In this document: in pieces, positions 17,993 to 27,543 of the stretch
Numbering within the stretch: the first letter of the stretch is position 1
Layout: the number at the start of each line of letters is the position of its first letter
The notes under the pieces: model-generated
The model's input: only the letters and a program-made list of their open reading frames with translations
What the model was told of the DNA's origin: nothing
Databases searched by the model: none
Assembly: GCA_963842295.1 (NCBI GenBank)
Contig: CAWJFY010000002.1
Location: 6,510-70,509, forward strand
Source of the DNA: JAJNBA01 sp963842295
GTDB lineage: Bacteria; Actinomycetota; UBA4738; HRBIN12
Reading direction: 5' to 3'
Length of the DNA: 64,000 bases
Made by a program: the position numbers and the translations under genes

Positions 17993-18175
17993 GCGTGCCT
18001 TCCTGCTCCTCGTCGCTCCGTCGGTCTCTCAGTCAGGTCTCTTCTCTCAGTCAGTCTCGACGACGACCTCCTGAGTGACAACGCGCGGCGCGCCCCGTGT
18101 GTTCCGCTGCGCCCGGAACCGGACTGGCGCGGAATGCCGCTGATATCCTGCGAGTACGGTGCGAGGAGACACGGC

Positions 18176-19190
18176 GTGGCCACCCGGGTAGCCGAGACCC
18201 CACACAGCGCGCTCGGCCTATCCGCCGACGATCTCCTCGCGATGTACCGCGTGCTCCTCATGTCGCGGCTCTTGGACGAGGCCGCGCTCCGCCAGAACCG
18301 CATGGGCCGCGCGCCATTCGTCGTCCCGGCAGCGGGGCACGAGGGCTGTCAGATCGGTACCGCGTGGGCGATGCGCCCCGGGCACCGACGTCTGGCTCCC
18401 CTACTACCGTGACCTCGGGGTCGTCCTCACCGCCGGGATGACGCCGTACGAGGTCTTCCTCGGGGTCTTCGCGAAAGCGGAGGACCCCTCGTCGGGGGGA
18501 CGACAGATGCCGGCGCACTGGGGCTCGCGTCGCCTGAGCATCATCAGCGGGTCGTCCCCGATCGCCACCCAGGTGCCGCACGCGGCCGGCATCGCGTGGG
18601 CGGCGAGGTACCGGGGCGAGGACACCGTCGTCGGTTGCTGGTTCGGCGACGGAGCCACCAGCGAGGGCGACTGGCACGAGGGACTCAACTTCAGCGGGAT
18701 CCACCGGCTCCCGGTGATCTTCGTGTGCGAGAACAACCAGTACGCGATCAGCGTGCCGCAGTCGATGCAGATGGCCATCAAGGACGTCGCCTCGCGCGCC
18801 GAGGGCTACGGCTTCCCCGGGGTCGTGGTCGACGGGAACGACGTGCTCGCCTGCTACGGGGCGATGAAGAGGGCGCACGAGCGAGCGCGCGCCGGCGAGG
18901 GCCCCACGCTGATCGAGTGCAAGACCTACCGGTTCATGCCGCACACCTCCGACGACGACGACAAGTCGTATCGGACACGCGAGGAGGTCGAGCAGGCGCG
19001 TGCGAAGGATCCGCTCGTCCAGTTCGGCTCGTACCTCCGAACGCACGAACTCCTCGATGATCCGAAGGACGAGACGCTGCGCGCGGAGACGAAGGAGGAG
19101 ATCGAGGAAGCGATCAAGGCCGCATGGGATGCACCCGATCCGGATCCCGACTCAGCGCTCCTGCATGTATTCCGGGAGGATCAGGCGTGA
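18176..19190 (+). pseudogene. branched-chain-type 2-oxoacid dehydrogenase E1 alpha, one-base frameshift
   Basis: From GTG 18176 (after GAGGAG) the protein starts as an E1 alpha (LLAMYRVLLMSRLLDEAAL, FVVPAAGHEGCQIGTAWAMRPG). One extra base at 18383 ends the frame at a stop near 18410. Skipping it restores TDVWLPYYRDLG and an open frame to 19190 with QMPAHWGSRR, the TPP motif (GDGATSEGDWHEGLNFSG, VCENNQYAIS) and the loop PHTSDDDDKSYR. The sequence resembles 2-oxoisovalerate dehydrogenase E1 (BkdA). Its partner beta subunit overlaps its stop. Sequence error is the likely cause because the conserved protein is otherwise complete. Confidence 0.88.
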
Positions 19191-20176
19191 CGGAGAAGAA
19201 CGTGGTCACGGCGATCCGCGACGCCCTCCACGACGAGATGGCGAACGACGAGCGCATCGTCCTTCTAGGTGAGGACGTGGGTGCGCGTGGCGGCGTGTTC
19301 CGCATCTCGCAAGGATGGATGGAGGAGTTCGGCGAGCAGCGCGTGATCGACACCCCTCTGGCGGAGTCCGGCATCGTCGGGATCGCGATCGGGATGGCGC
19401 TCCACGGACTCATCCCGGTGGCCGAGATCCAGTTCGCCGACTTCATCCATCCCGCGTTCGATCAGGTGGTTTCCGAGGCGGCCCGCCTGCGCTATCGGTC
19501 GAACGGCGACTTCGGGGTACCGATGGTGATCCGCACACCGTGCGGGGGCGGTATCCACGGCGCCCTGTACCACTCCCAATCGATCGAGGCCTTCTACGCG
19601 CACATCCCCGGGATCAAGGTCGTGATGCCGTCGACGCCGGCCGATGCTGCCGGACTGCTGCGGAGCGCGATCAAGGATCCCGACCCGGTCCTGTTCCTCG
19701 AACACAAGAAGACCTACCGCGCGATCAAGGGCGACGTGGCCGATGATGCCTACCTCACCCCCATCGGCGTCGCCGACGTCAAGCGCGAAGGCGACGACCT
19801 GACCTGCGTCAGCTACGGGTACTCGCTCCACCTCTGCCTCGACGCCGCCCAGAGGCTCGAGGAGGACGAGGATGTCTCCGTCGAGGTCGTAGATGTGCGA
19901 ACGCTCGCGCCGCTCGACGTCGACACGATCGTGGGGTCGGTCCGCAAGACCTCGAAGGCGATGGTCGTCTACGAAGACAACAGGACGTATGGTGCCGGGG
20001 CCGAGATCGCCTCGACGATCGCCGAACAGGCTCTGTTCGACCTGGACGCGCCGATCGTTCGCATCGGCGGCCCCGATATCCCTGCGATGCCCTTCGCCGC
20101 CCCGCTCGAGCACTTCTTCATGGAGCCGGAACCGGACCAGATCTACGCGCGGATGCGAGAGCTCGCTCGCACCTGA
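19187..20176 (+). CDS. branched-chain-type 2-oxoacid dehydrogenase E1 beta subunit
   Basis: A 329-residue E1 beta: VLLGEDVGARGGVFRISQG, IDTPLAESGIVGIAIGMA with the TPP-activating Glu, IQFADFIHPAFDQVVSEAA, RTPCGGGIHGALYHSQS (active-site region) and the C-terminal domain VDVRTLAPLDVDTI. GTG 19187 overlaps the alpha stop (GTGA). This second E1 pair has no E2 or E3 of its own in the window, so it probably uses the pdh-linked E2 and E3. The next gene starts 23 bases after its stop. Confidence 0.92.
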   Translation: MTEKNVVTAIRDALHDEMANDERIVLLGEDVGARGGVFRISQGWMEEFGEQRVIDTPLAESGIVGIAIGMALHGLIPVAEIQFADFIHPAFDQVVSEAARLRYRSNGDFGVPMVIRTPCGGGIHGALYHSQSIEAFYAHIPGIKVVMPSTPADAAGLLRSAIKDPDPVLFLEHKKTYRAIKGDVADDAYLTPIGVADVKREGDDLTCVSYGYSLHLCLDAAQRLEEDEDVSVEVVDVRTLAPLDVDTIVGSVRKTSKAMVVYEDNRTYGAGAEIASTIAEQALFDLDAPIVRIGGPDIPAMPFAAPLEHFFMEPEPDQIYARMRELART

Positions 20177-20199
20177 GCCTCGCGTCTGGGCCCGTTCAG

Positions 20200-22419
20200 G
20201 TGACCTCCCTGCCGGTCGATACCCACGGAGTGAGCGACCGTTCCCGTCCACCCGAGGTGGCACCGCGAAGCCTGCGCGACCTCCTGATCATCGGTGGCGT
20301 CCTCGTCGCGCTCTTCGCGATCGCAGCAGCCCTCGGCGTGCTCGAGCACCTCAGCGACTGGCTCCTGACCAGGGAGCAACGCGGTGGGGCGTTCGCTCTG
20401 CTGACGCTCGTCGCCGTCGGAGCGGCCGTGTTCTCCGCGCTCCGATGGCGGCAGGCGGCCGTCGAGACCCGGAAGAGGATGGAGGCCGAACGAAGGTATC
20501 GCCTGCTGGTCGAACAGGCGCCCGTCGTGACCTACGCCTGGCACCCCACCAAGCCGAGGGGTGAGATCTCCCCCTTGTTCGTGAGTCCCCAGATCGAAGC
20601 GCTCCTGGGCTATCCGGCAGAGGAATGGATGGCGGACCCCTCACTCTGGATCCGAAGGATCCATCCCGACGATCGCGACGAGGTGGTCGCGCGCTCCGAT
20701 GAGGCGGACCGGACCGGCGGCGGATTCCAGATGGAGTACCGGGCCTTGCACCACGAAGGGCATCTCGTATGGATCCACGACGAAGCTCACCCTGTGGAAC
20801 GGAGGGACGCCGACACGCCGTCGCTGGTGCAGGGCGTGATGGTCGACATCACCCGGACGAAGGCGGCAGAGGAGCAGCAACAGGAGACGCAGCGACGGTT
20901 CCAGGCGCTGGTGGAACGCCTCCCCGCGGTCACCTACGTCGAGGACGCGGGGACCGCGCGGTACCGGTACCTCAGCCCACAGATCGAGGAGCTGACCGGC
21001 TACCCCGTGCAGAAGTGGATCGACGATCCGGACCTCTGGGCGAAGGCCCTTCATCCCGACGATCGCGAACGGGTCCTCGGCGAGCACGAGGCCGGCGGCG
21101 GTGACTCGTGGAGCGTCGACTACCGCATGCTCCGCCCGGACGGCCGGACGGTGTGGGTGCACAACGAGTCCGTGCTGATCCGCGACGACAGCGGGAAGCC
21201 ACTCGAGTGGGTGGGGGTGTGCACGGACCTCACGGAGCAGAAGGAGGCCTGGGACCAGGTGCGCGCGGCCGAGGAGCGATTCCGAGCGATCGTGGAGCAC
21301 ATCCCCGCCGCCGTCTACCTCGACATGCCAGACGGCAGCATGCAGAGCGTGTACGTGAGTCCACAGGTCGAGACCGTGATGGGTGTCACCGTGGAGCACT
21401 ACATCGACGAGCCGGATCTCTGGTTGCAGATGATGGACGACGAGGACCGCCTCCGATGCGAGCGGCATTACCTCGACGCGGTGGAGTCGGGCAGGTCGTG
21501 GGAAGACGAGTATCGGATCCGCAAACCGGACGGGAAACTCGCCTGGATCCACGACGAGACGACATTCATCACGGATGTCGACGGCGAGCCACTCTTCCTC
21601 CTCGGGGTTCTCTACGACGTCACCCCGCGCAAGCGAGCAGAGGAAACCCTCCGCGACTCCGAGCGCCGTGAACATGCGGCTGCGGAGCGACTCCGCGCGC
21701 TCGACGACATGAAGAACACGTTCCTCGCCGCCGTCTCACATGAGCTGCGCTCGCCGCTGACCTCGATCCTGGGGCTGTCGCTCACCCTCGAGCGGACGAG
21801 CGGCCTCGACGAGGAGGATCGGAACGACCTCGTCGCCCGCTTGTCCGCGAACGCACAGAAGCTCGACCGCCTCCTCAAGGACCTGCTCGACCTCGACCGG
21901 CTGAACCGTGGGATCGTGGAGCCGCAACGGCGAACCTGCGACGTGGGGGCGCTCGCGAAGGGAACGCTTGCGACCTTGGAGACCCTGTCGGGGCGGCACG
22001 TGGTCCTCGAAGCCGAAGACGTCGAACTCGAGGTCGACGCCGCGAAGATCGAGCGGATCGTGGAGAACCTCCTCACGAACGCCGTCCGACACACGCCGAC
22101 CGACGGCACGATCTGGTTGCGCGTCGAAGGACGGACTGACGGTGTGATGATCGTCGTAGAGGACGACGGACCCGGCGTGGAGGATGAGCTTCGCACGACG
22201 ATCTTCGAGCCCTTCCGGCAGGGGCCGGCTGCCCCGTCGCACGCGCCGGGCACGGGGATCGGCCTCTCCCTCGTTGCCCGCTTCGCCGAGCTCCACGGTG
22301 GGCGTGCCTGGGTGGAAGACCGGCCCGGGGGCGGCGCGTCGTTCCGAGTGTTCCTTCCGCGCGCGACATCCGCGGGGATGCCCGCGCTGGCATCCGTCGA
22401 AAGCGGAGACGCGGGCTAG
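20200..22419 (+). CDS. membrane-bound histidine kinase with three PAS domains
   Basis: A 739-residue sensor: two membrane helices at about 28-48 and 60-80, then three PAS/PAC units (about 95-225, 230-350, 360-480; each with a YLSPQIEELTGYP-like entry and a WIHDE-type core), a HisKA domain (His514 in VSHELRSPL) and a HATPase_c domain with N box (ENLLTNAVRH), G1 (EDDGPGVED) and G2 (GTGIGLSLVAR). No response regulator is adjacent. GTG 20200 is 23 bases after bkd E1 beta, with no clear ribosome binding site, so it may be cotranscribed or start leaderless. The placement between 2-oxoacid dehydrogenase and lipA genes is striking, but no functional link is shown. Confidence 0.92.
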   Translation: MTSLPVDTHGVSDRSRPPEVAPRSLRDLLIIGGVLVALFAIAAALGVLEHLSDWLLTREQRGGAFALLTLVAVGAAVFSALRWRQAAVETRKRMEAERRYRLLVEQAPVVTYAWHPTKPRGEISPLFVSPQIEALLGYPAEEWMADPSLWIRRIHPDDRDEVVARSDEADRTGGGFQMEYRALHHEGHLVWIHDEAHPVERRDADTPSLVQGVMVDITRTKAAEEQQQETQRRFQALVERLPAVTYVEDAGTARYRYLSPQIEELTGYPVQKWIDDPDLWAKALHPDDRERVLGEHEAGGGDSWSVDYRMLRPDGRTVWVHNESVLIRDDSGKPLEWVGVCTDLTEQKEAWDQVRAAEERFRAIVEHIPAAVYLDMPDGSMQSVYVSPQVETVMGVTVEHYIDEPDLWLQMMDDEDRLRCERHYLDAVESGRSWEDEYRIRKPDGKLAWIHDETTFITDVDGEPLFLLGVLYDVTPRKRAEETLRDSERREHAAAERLRALDDMKNTFLAAVSHELRSPLTSILGLSLTLERTSGLDEEDRNDLVARLSANAQKLDRLLKDLLDLDRLNRGIVEPQRRTCDVGALAKGTLATLETLSGRHVVLEAEDVELEVDAAKIERIVENLLTNAVRHTPTDGTIWLRVEGRTDGVMIVVEDDGPGVEDELRTTIFEPFRQGPAAPSHAPGTGIGLSLVARFAELHGGRAWVEDRPGGGASFRVFLPRATSAGMPALASVESGDAG

Positions 22420-22422
22420 ACT
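22417..22422 (+). promoter_or_regulatory. -10 element for lipA, leaderless type
   Basis: TAGACT overlaps the stop of the PAS kinase gene and is seven bases before ATG 22430. Confidence 0.5.
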
Positions 22423-22429
22423 CGAACGG

Positions 22430-23407
22430 ATGGCGCGAGTCGATGCGAAAGCCGACCACAACCCGCAGAAGCGCCGCCTCCACCTCCCGATCGTCGGGGT
22501 GACGAACGGTCCGGCCGTGGACGCGGTCGCCGGCAGGAAGCCTCCTTGGCTGAAGGTGCGTCTCGTCTCCGGCCCGAACTACGAGGACCTCAAGGGGATC
22601 ATGCGCGACCGATCCCTGCACACGGTGTGCGAGGAGGCGATGTGCCCGAACATCCGCGAGTGCTGGGAGGAGCGGGAGGCGACCTTCCTCATCCTCGGCG
22701 CCAAGTGCACCCGGCGGTGCGGGTTCTGCGACGTGATGACCGCGAAACCCGACTCCGTGGACGAGGACGAGCCGGCGCGGATCGCCGAGGCGGTGCGCGA
22801 GATGGGATTGCGCTACGTCGTGCTGACAGGTGTCGCTCGGGACGACCTGGAGGACGGTGGGGCCCGCATCTGGGCCTCGGCGATCCGCGCCGTTCGCGAG
22901 GCGGTCCCGGGGATCGGCGTCGAGATCCTCCCCTCGGACTTCAAGGGCGGCGAGCGCGACATCGCGACCGTCCTCGATGCGGATCCCGACGTGTTCGCAC
23001 ATAACCTCGAGACCGTCCGGCGGCTGCACGATCGGATCCGCCCGGCGTTCGGCTACGACCGCACGCTGGACGTGCTTCGGCTCGCCAAACGGCGGCGCCC
23101 CGGCCAGGTCACGAAGTCGAACCTGATCCTCGGGATGGGCGAGCGGGCGCACGAGATCCCGGCGGCGATGGCCGATCTTCGCGACGCCGGGATCGACATC
23201 CTCACGATGGGTCAGTACCTCCAGCCGACCACGTATCACCTGCCCGTCGACCGCTGGGTACACCCCGACGAGTTCGCGGAACACAAGCGTGCGGGTGAGG
23301 AGATGGGTATCGCCCACGTCGAGGCCGGACCGCTCGTCAGGTCCAGCTACCACGCCGGGAAACAGCTGAGGCGCGCGGTCGAAGCCGGGGTCGCCGCACC
23401 GGCGTAG
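22430..23407 (+). CDS. lipA: lipoyl synthase LipA
   Basis: A 325-residue radical SAM enzyme that inserts two sulfur atoms into protein-bound octanoyl chains. The N-terminal auxiliary cluster motif is seen in CEEAMCPNIREC; the radical SAM cluster motif is CTRRCGFC (CxxxCxxC). Other conserved parts: RYVVLTGVARDDLEDGGA, EILPSDFKGG, FAHNLETV and TMGQYLQPT, plus the C-terminal RSSYHAG Ser that ligates the auxiliary cluster. Complete at typical length. Together with lipB in this island it gives the full endogenous lipoylation route. Confidence 0.97.
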   Translation: MARVDAKADHNPQKRRLHLPIVGVTNGPAVDAVAGRKPPWLKVRLVSGPNYEDLKGIMRDRSLHTVCEEAMCPNIRECWEEREATFLILGAKCTRRCGFCDVMTAKPDSVDEDEPARIAEAVREMGLRYVVLTGVARDDLEDGGARIWASAIRAVREAVPGIGVEILPSDFKGGERDIATVLDADPDVFAHNLETVRRLHDRIRPAFGYDRTLDVLRLAKRRRPGQVTKSNLILGMGERAHEIPAAMADLRDAGIDILTMGQYLQPTTYHLPVDRWVHPDEFAEHKRAGEEMGIAHVEAGPLVRSSYHAGKQLRRAVEAGVAAPA

Positions 23408-23410
23408 GCA

Positions 23411-24391
23411 TCAGAGCAGACGCAGCTGCTCCGAGGCGCGCTCATCCTCGCCGCGTGAACGGTCGCGCCGGAAGAACCTGCGCGCCGGTTCCACCGCGCG
23501 GCGCACACCTCCGGCGTCCGCGACGAGCGACGACACCTGCCGGCCCAACGCCTCGCGCATCGCCTTCGGCCCGTACGGCTTCCGGTACATCTGCAGGTAG
23601 CGCTCGACGAGGTCGGGATGCTCGTTCTCCAGCCACGGGAGGAACTCCTCACGAACGCCGGGGCGGAGGTGCAGCATGATCGGCGAGACGTGGGTGGCGC
23701 CGGCGTCGATCGCGGCCGCGACCACGTCTCGGAGCTGGTCCGGGCGGTCGGAGATCCCGGGCAGGATCGGCGCCATCAGGATGCCGGTCGGGATCCCCGC
23801 GTCGGTCAGCGTGCGCACCGCTTCCATCCTCGCTTTGGGATGAGGAGTGCCCGGTTCCGTCTCCCGCCACACCTGTTCGTCGAGCGTGCCGATGGAGAAC
23901 GCGGCCGACACAGGCGCGACCTCGGCCGCCTTCTGAAGGAGATCGAGATCGCGGAGGATCAATGTCCCCTTCGTGAGTATCGAGAAGGGGTTCCGATGAT
24001 CGATCAGGGCCTCCATGATGCCGCGCATCAGCCGGTAGCGGCCTTCCGCTCGCTGGTACGGGTCGGTGCCCGTCCCCATCGCGATGTGCTCGCCCTTCCA
24101 GCGCCTCGCGGCGAGCTCACGCCGCAGAACCTGGGGCGCGTTCACCTTGACGACGATCTTCGTCTCGAAGTCACGGCCCGCGTTCATGTCGAGGTAGGTG
24201 TGGGTCGGCCTCGCGAAGCAGTAGACGCAGGCATGGCTGCATCCTCGGTACGGGTTGATCGTCCAGTCGAAGGGCAGCGCGCCACCCGGGACTCGGTTGA
24301 TGACCGACTTGGCTTCGGTCTCGATGAAGGTGATGCCGCGGAACTCAGGGGTATCGAAGGTCTTCCGGGCGATCTCGAAGAGCTGGTCCAC
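23411..24391 (-). CDS. Rv2578c-family (SPL-like) radical SAM protein
   Basis: A 326-residue protein resembling actinobacterial Rv2578c-type radical SAM enzymes, related to spore photoproduct lyase. The cluster motif is CSHACVYCFAR (CxxxCxxC, about residues 51-58). Other features: INPYRGCSHAC, MGTGTDPYQRAEGRY and TKGTLILRDLDLL. GTG 24391 lies seven bases after a TATCCT -10 read on this strand. The substrate is unknown for this subfamily. In mycobacteria the homolog carries an intein; none is seen here. Confidence 0.9.
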   Translation of the reverse strand: MDQLFEIARKTFDTPEFRGITFIETEAKSVINRVPGGALPFDWTINPYRGCSHACVYCFARPTHTYLDMNAGRDFETKIVVKVNAPQVLRRELAARRWKGEHIAMGTGTDPYQRAEGRYRLMRGIMEALIDHRNPFSILTKGTLILRDLDLLQKAAEVAPVSAAFSIGTLDEQVWRETEPGTPHPKARMEAVRTLTDAGIPTGILMAPILPGISDRPDQLRDVVAAAIDAGATHVSPIMLHLRPGVREEFLPWLENEHPDLVERYLQMYRKPYGPKAMREALGRQVSSLVADAGGVRRAVEPARRFFRRDRSRGEDERASEQLRLL

Positions 24392-24398
24392 GGTCGAC

Positions 24399-24404
24399 AG
24401 GATA
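24399..24404 (-). promoter_or_regulatory. -10 element for the radical SAM gene, leaderless type
   Basis: Read on the minus strand as TATCCT, seven bases before GTG 24391. Confidence 0.45.
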
Positions 24405-24435
24405 GAACATACGTTCGATTCCGGCCAGCGCAGGA

Positions 24436-24831
24436 TCAGTGCGGCGAATCGATCCGCTGGGCGAGCGTCGGCAGCATCGCCACGGCGATCTCAGGTTCCT
24501 CCTTGAGGAGCTTCGAGAAGTCCGTCCGGGAGATCGCGAGGCAGCGGACAGGGGTCTTGGCCCTGATCCGGGCGTTGCGCGGGTGGTCGGTGAGGAGCGC
24601 GAGCTCGCCGAAGAACTCCCCCGGTCCGAGCTCCCACTCGCGGCCGTCCGGCGTCTGCACCTCGACGGTCCCCTCCTCGAGGACGAACATCCCGGAGCCC
24701 GGCTGACCGACCTCGACGAGCACCCAGCCGGCCGGACACTCGAACTCGGTTGAGAGTTCGGCCACGCGCTCGAGCCCGTGATCCGAAAGCTCAGCGAACA
24801 GAGGGATCGACCTGAGCTTCTCGATTTCCAT
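24436..24831 (-). CDS. cyclic nucleotide-binding domain protein
   Basis: A 131-residue protein that is essentially one cNMP-binding domain: LRSIPLFAELSDHGLERVAELST, then the phosphate-binding cassette region PGEFFGELALLTDHPRNARIR, which has the Glu and Arg that contact cyclic nucleotide in this family. There is no DNA-binding or transporter domain, so it could act as a regulatory subunit or ligand sensor. ATG 24831 is chosen over an upstream in-frame start because the domain begins there. The adenylate-cyclase-like gene at 52978 is a possible source of ligand, but that link is a guess. Confidence 0.88.
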   Translation of the reverse strand: MEIEKLRSIPLFAELSDHGLERVAELSTEFECPAGWVLVEVGQPGSGMFVLEEGTVEVQTPDGREWELGPGEFFGELALLTDHPRNARIRAKTPVRCLAISRTDFSKLLKEEPEIAVAMLPTLAQRIDSPH

Positions 24832-24907
24832 CGCGCCGGCGACGGTACACCACCGATCCGGAGTGTCGAGCTCACAGGAACCCCGCGTGCCCTGAAGCGC
24901 CGACTGT

Positions 24908-25675
24908 TCAGCCGAGATGCGCACAGATCGCGCGAGGATCGCCGTCCTCGTCGGCCATGACGTCGACTCCCTTGAATCCGAACTCAAGGAGCAGCTGCCC
25001 TATCGGCTCGGCCTGCTCACCTCCCAACTCCAGCAGTAACCAGCCATCGGGACTCAGCCAACGTGCGCTTCGTCGCACGACCTCCTCCAGGAGATCCGTG
25101 CCGTCGACCCCGCCATCGAGCGCGAGCCGTGGCTCGAACGCCTGGACGTCGCGCGGGAGGAAGCGGAGCGAGTCCGTCGGCACGTACGGCACGACCGCCG
25201 TCAACACGTCGACGCGGTGCTCGAACTCTCGCGGGAGCGGATCATCGAGGAAGCCCTCGAACACCTCGACCCCGTTCCGCCGGGCACATCGCACCGCGTT
25301 CTGGTCGAGTTCGGTCGCAAGTACCTGCGCCGTTGGCACGGCCGCCGCCAGCACGGCCGCGATCGCTCCTGCGCCCGTGCAGAGATCCACGGCCACTCCC
25401 GCGAACGGGAGGAGCGTCATCGCTCGTCGCGCCAACGGTTCGGTCTGCCACCGGGGTACGTAGACGCCCGGTGCCACGAACAACCGGATGCCGCAGAAGA
25501 CGACCGTACCCGTCAGCCATGCGATCGGCTCGCCTGTGGTGCGACGAGAGATCAAATCATCGAGCACATCAGGGTCGCCGGCAGCAGCCTGGATGAGCTC
25601 GTCGGCCTCCTCGCCGGCAGCGATGCAGCCCGCCTCGATGAGCCTCTCCGCCACCGAGACACGATCCAACCGCAC
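24908..25675 (-). CDS. HemK/PrmC-like methyltransferase with altered NPPY motif
   Basis: A 255-residue SAM-dependent methyltransferase of the actinobacterial HemK-like type: PRWQTEPLARRAM, SAM-binding motif AVDLCTGAGAIAAVLAAA (D-x-GTG-like), and a C-terminal SPDGWLLLELG. PrmC enzymes methylate Gln in release factors using an NPPY catalytic motif; here that position reads TAVVPYVP, lacking Asn and the first Pro. The activity on protein Gln is therefore doubtful; another nucleophile or substrate is possible. It lies downstream of the RNase P RNA gene on the same strand. Confidence 0.85.
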   Translation of the reverse strand: MRLDRVSVAERLIEAGCIAAGEEADELIQAAAGDPDVLDDLISRRTTGEPIAWLTGTVVFCGIRLFVAPGVYVPRWQTEPLARRAMTLLPFAGVAVDLCTGAGAIAAVLAAAVPTAQVLATELDQNAVRCARRNGVEVFEGFLDDPLPREFEHRVDVLTAVVPYVPTDSLRFLPRDVQAFEPRLALDGGVDGTDLLEEVVRRSARWLSPDGWLLLELGGEQAEPIGQLLLEFGFKGVDVMADEDGDPRAICAHLG

Positions 25676-25748
25676 GGCATCAGTTTGTCACCAGTGTCCG
25701 GCGCTCATCCGAGTTTCGCCGGCGTCTGTCTCGAAACAGACCGGGAAT

Positions 25749-26153
<405 letters not shown>

Positions 26154-26170
26154 ATCACAAGGGTACTGCG

Positions 26171-26176
26171 TACGAT
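26171..26176 (+). promoter_or_regulatory. possible -10 element for the lipoprotein gene
   Basis: TACGAT lies 12 bases before ATG 26189, slightly farther than the other cases. Confidence 0.3.
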
Positions 26177-26188
26177 GGGCTCTTCTCG

Positions 26189-27109
26189 ATGCGCCGGATC
26201 GCAGCTTGCCTCGTGATCGCCGTCGCGGCCGCGGCCGCGTGCTCCCGGACGCCCGAGCCGCACGGACCCGAACAGCCCGCGAGCCAGCAGATCCTCGCTC
26301 TCGACGACCTCCGCATCGCCGGTCAGGCCCGCTCGGTCGCCTTCGCGTTCCTGCGCGCGTACGCGGGCTCACCAACCGACGGCGGGCGAGCCCTCGCACC
26401 GCTGGTCGAAGGCGCCCTCGCCCGGGAGTGGGCCCATTGGGTCGCGATCCAGAACGCCGGCTTCCCCGGCTCGATCGAGGGCAGCGTGCAGCTGGGACAT
26501 CTCGGGCCCGCCACACCGGTCAGGGCCGAGGACGGGTCGCTCGACGACCTCGTGGCCTACGGGGTCGTCGTCCGCGCGACGGTCACCTTCTCGTTCACCG
26601 ATGAGGCCGACGAGCCGATACCGCCTCTCCAGCGGCTGATGGATGGACTCGTCGTGATGATCCAGGGATCCGATGGGGCGTTCCGCGTGATCAACTTCGT
26701 TCGCGACGGCCGTCGCCTGGACGAGTTCTTCCAGGTGTTCGACGGGGCGACCGAGCAACGTGACGGCGTCACCGTGGAGATCCGGAACCTCGTTCAGCTG
26801 GAGCGCTGGCAGTTCGGGATCGAGATCACCAACGACACCGACCGTCCGCTGCGGATACTCCGCACCCTCACCTCGTTGCTCCCGCCGGGGGACGAGGTGG
26901 CGAGTTCGGAACGACCCCTGGTCACGTTCCCGGTCCCGATCGGGCCGGGAGAGTCGGCCGAGGGCATCGTGAGCTTTCCGCCGCCGACAACGGCGGAGGA
27001 CCTGGAGCTCCGTGTCGCCGTCGCCGGGCCGGACGGCGAGGCGAAGGGATTCGTGTTCGGCATCCCTGCGGCGGGCACGACGACGCCCACGCCCACGCCC
27101 GCGCCCTAG
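26189..27109 (+). CDS. predicted lipoprotein of unknown function
   Basis: A 306-residue exported lipoprotein; signal MRRIAACLVIAVAAAAAC has the lipobox AAAC at Cys18. The mature protein is beta-rich with no domain I can name; it contains a central region (about 60-200) and a C-terminal Ig-like part (FGIEITNDTDRPLRILRT, ESAEGIVSFPPP) and ends in a low-complexity PTPTPTPAP tail. ATG 26189 has no strong ribosome binding site. It overlaps the RNase H gene on the other strand by four bases. Likely cell-surface; no pathway is suggested by the neighbours. Confidence 0.75.
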   Translation: MRRIAACLVIAVAAAAACSRTPEPHGPEQPASQQILALDDLRIAGQARSVAFAFLRAYAGSPTDGGRALAPLVEGALAREWAHWVAIQNAGFPGSIEGSVQLGHLGPATPVRAEDGSLDDLVAYGVVVRATVTFSFTDEADEPIPPLQRLMDGLVVMIQGSDGAFRVINFVRDGRRLDEFFQVFDGATEQRDGVTVEIRNLVQLERWQFGIEITNDTDRPLRILRTLTSLLPPGDEVASSERPLVTFPVPIGPGESAEGIVSFPPPTTAEDLELRVAVAGPDGEAKGFVFGIPAAGTTTPTPTPAP

Positions 27110-27543
27110 CGCTCCCCCGCCAACCATCGGTCGACGCCCTCGTTCGCCAAGCGGTCGGCCTCGACGTTCTGCTCCCGTGGCACATGTTCGAACGAGATGT
27201 GGTCGAACCCGGCGGCGATGCTCCGCGCGCGGCGGTGGAGCGGCTGCAGGTGTGGGCTCTTCACCCGGAAGCGACCGGTGAGCTGGTTGATCAGAAGCAG
27301 ACTGTCCGAGCGAAGCGTGACGGATCGGGCGCCGAGCTCCTTCGCCCGCGCGATGCCCTCGATCACCGCCGTGTACTCGGCGACGTTGTTCGTCGTCTCG
27401 CCGATGCCGCGAGCGATCTCTGCGACGACCGTGCCGTCCACCGTCGTGATCTCCACCCCGATGCCCGCCGGGCCAGGGTTCCCGCGCGACGCCCCGTCGC
27501 AGGCGACGATCAGATGACCAGGATCCGCCGGCAGTGCTCGCAC
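27106..27543 (-). CDS. ribonuclease H-like protein (RNase HI family)
   Basis: A 145-residue RNase H-fold protein. The catalytic carboxylates are in place: Asp in IVACDGASRGNPGPAGIGVE, Glu in NNVAEYTAVIEGI, Asp in TLRSDSLLLINQL and Asp in NVEADRLAN. This is the short actinobacterial form that degrades RNA in RNA-DNA hybrids. Start GTG 27543 is chosen because the fold begins soon after; the start overlaps the end of the zinc-ribbon gene by 34 bases, so the two are probably translated together. Confidence 0.9.
   Translation of the reverse strand: MRALPADPGHLIVACDGASRGNPGPAGIGVEITTVDGTVVAEIARGIGETTNNVAEYTAVIEGIARAKELGARSVTLRSDSLLLINQLTGRFRVKSPHLQPLHRRARSIAAGFDHISFEHVPREQNVEADRLANEGVDRWLAGER

Noticed and set aside
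18000..18075. Repeat of CTCAGTCAG units upstream of the thioredoxin-TPR gene
   Set aside because: Only two imperfect copies in a pyrimidine-rich leader; no clear pairing or function.
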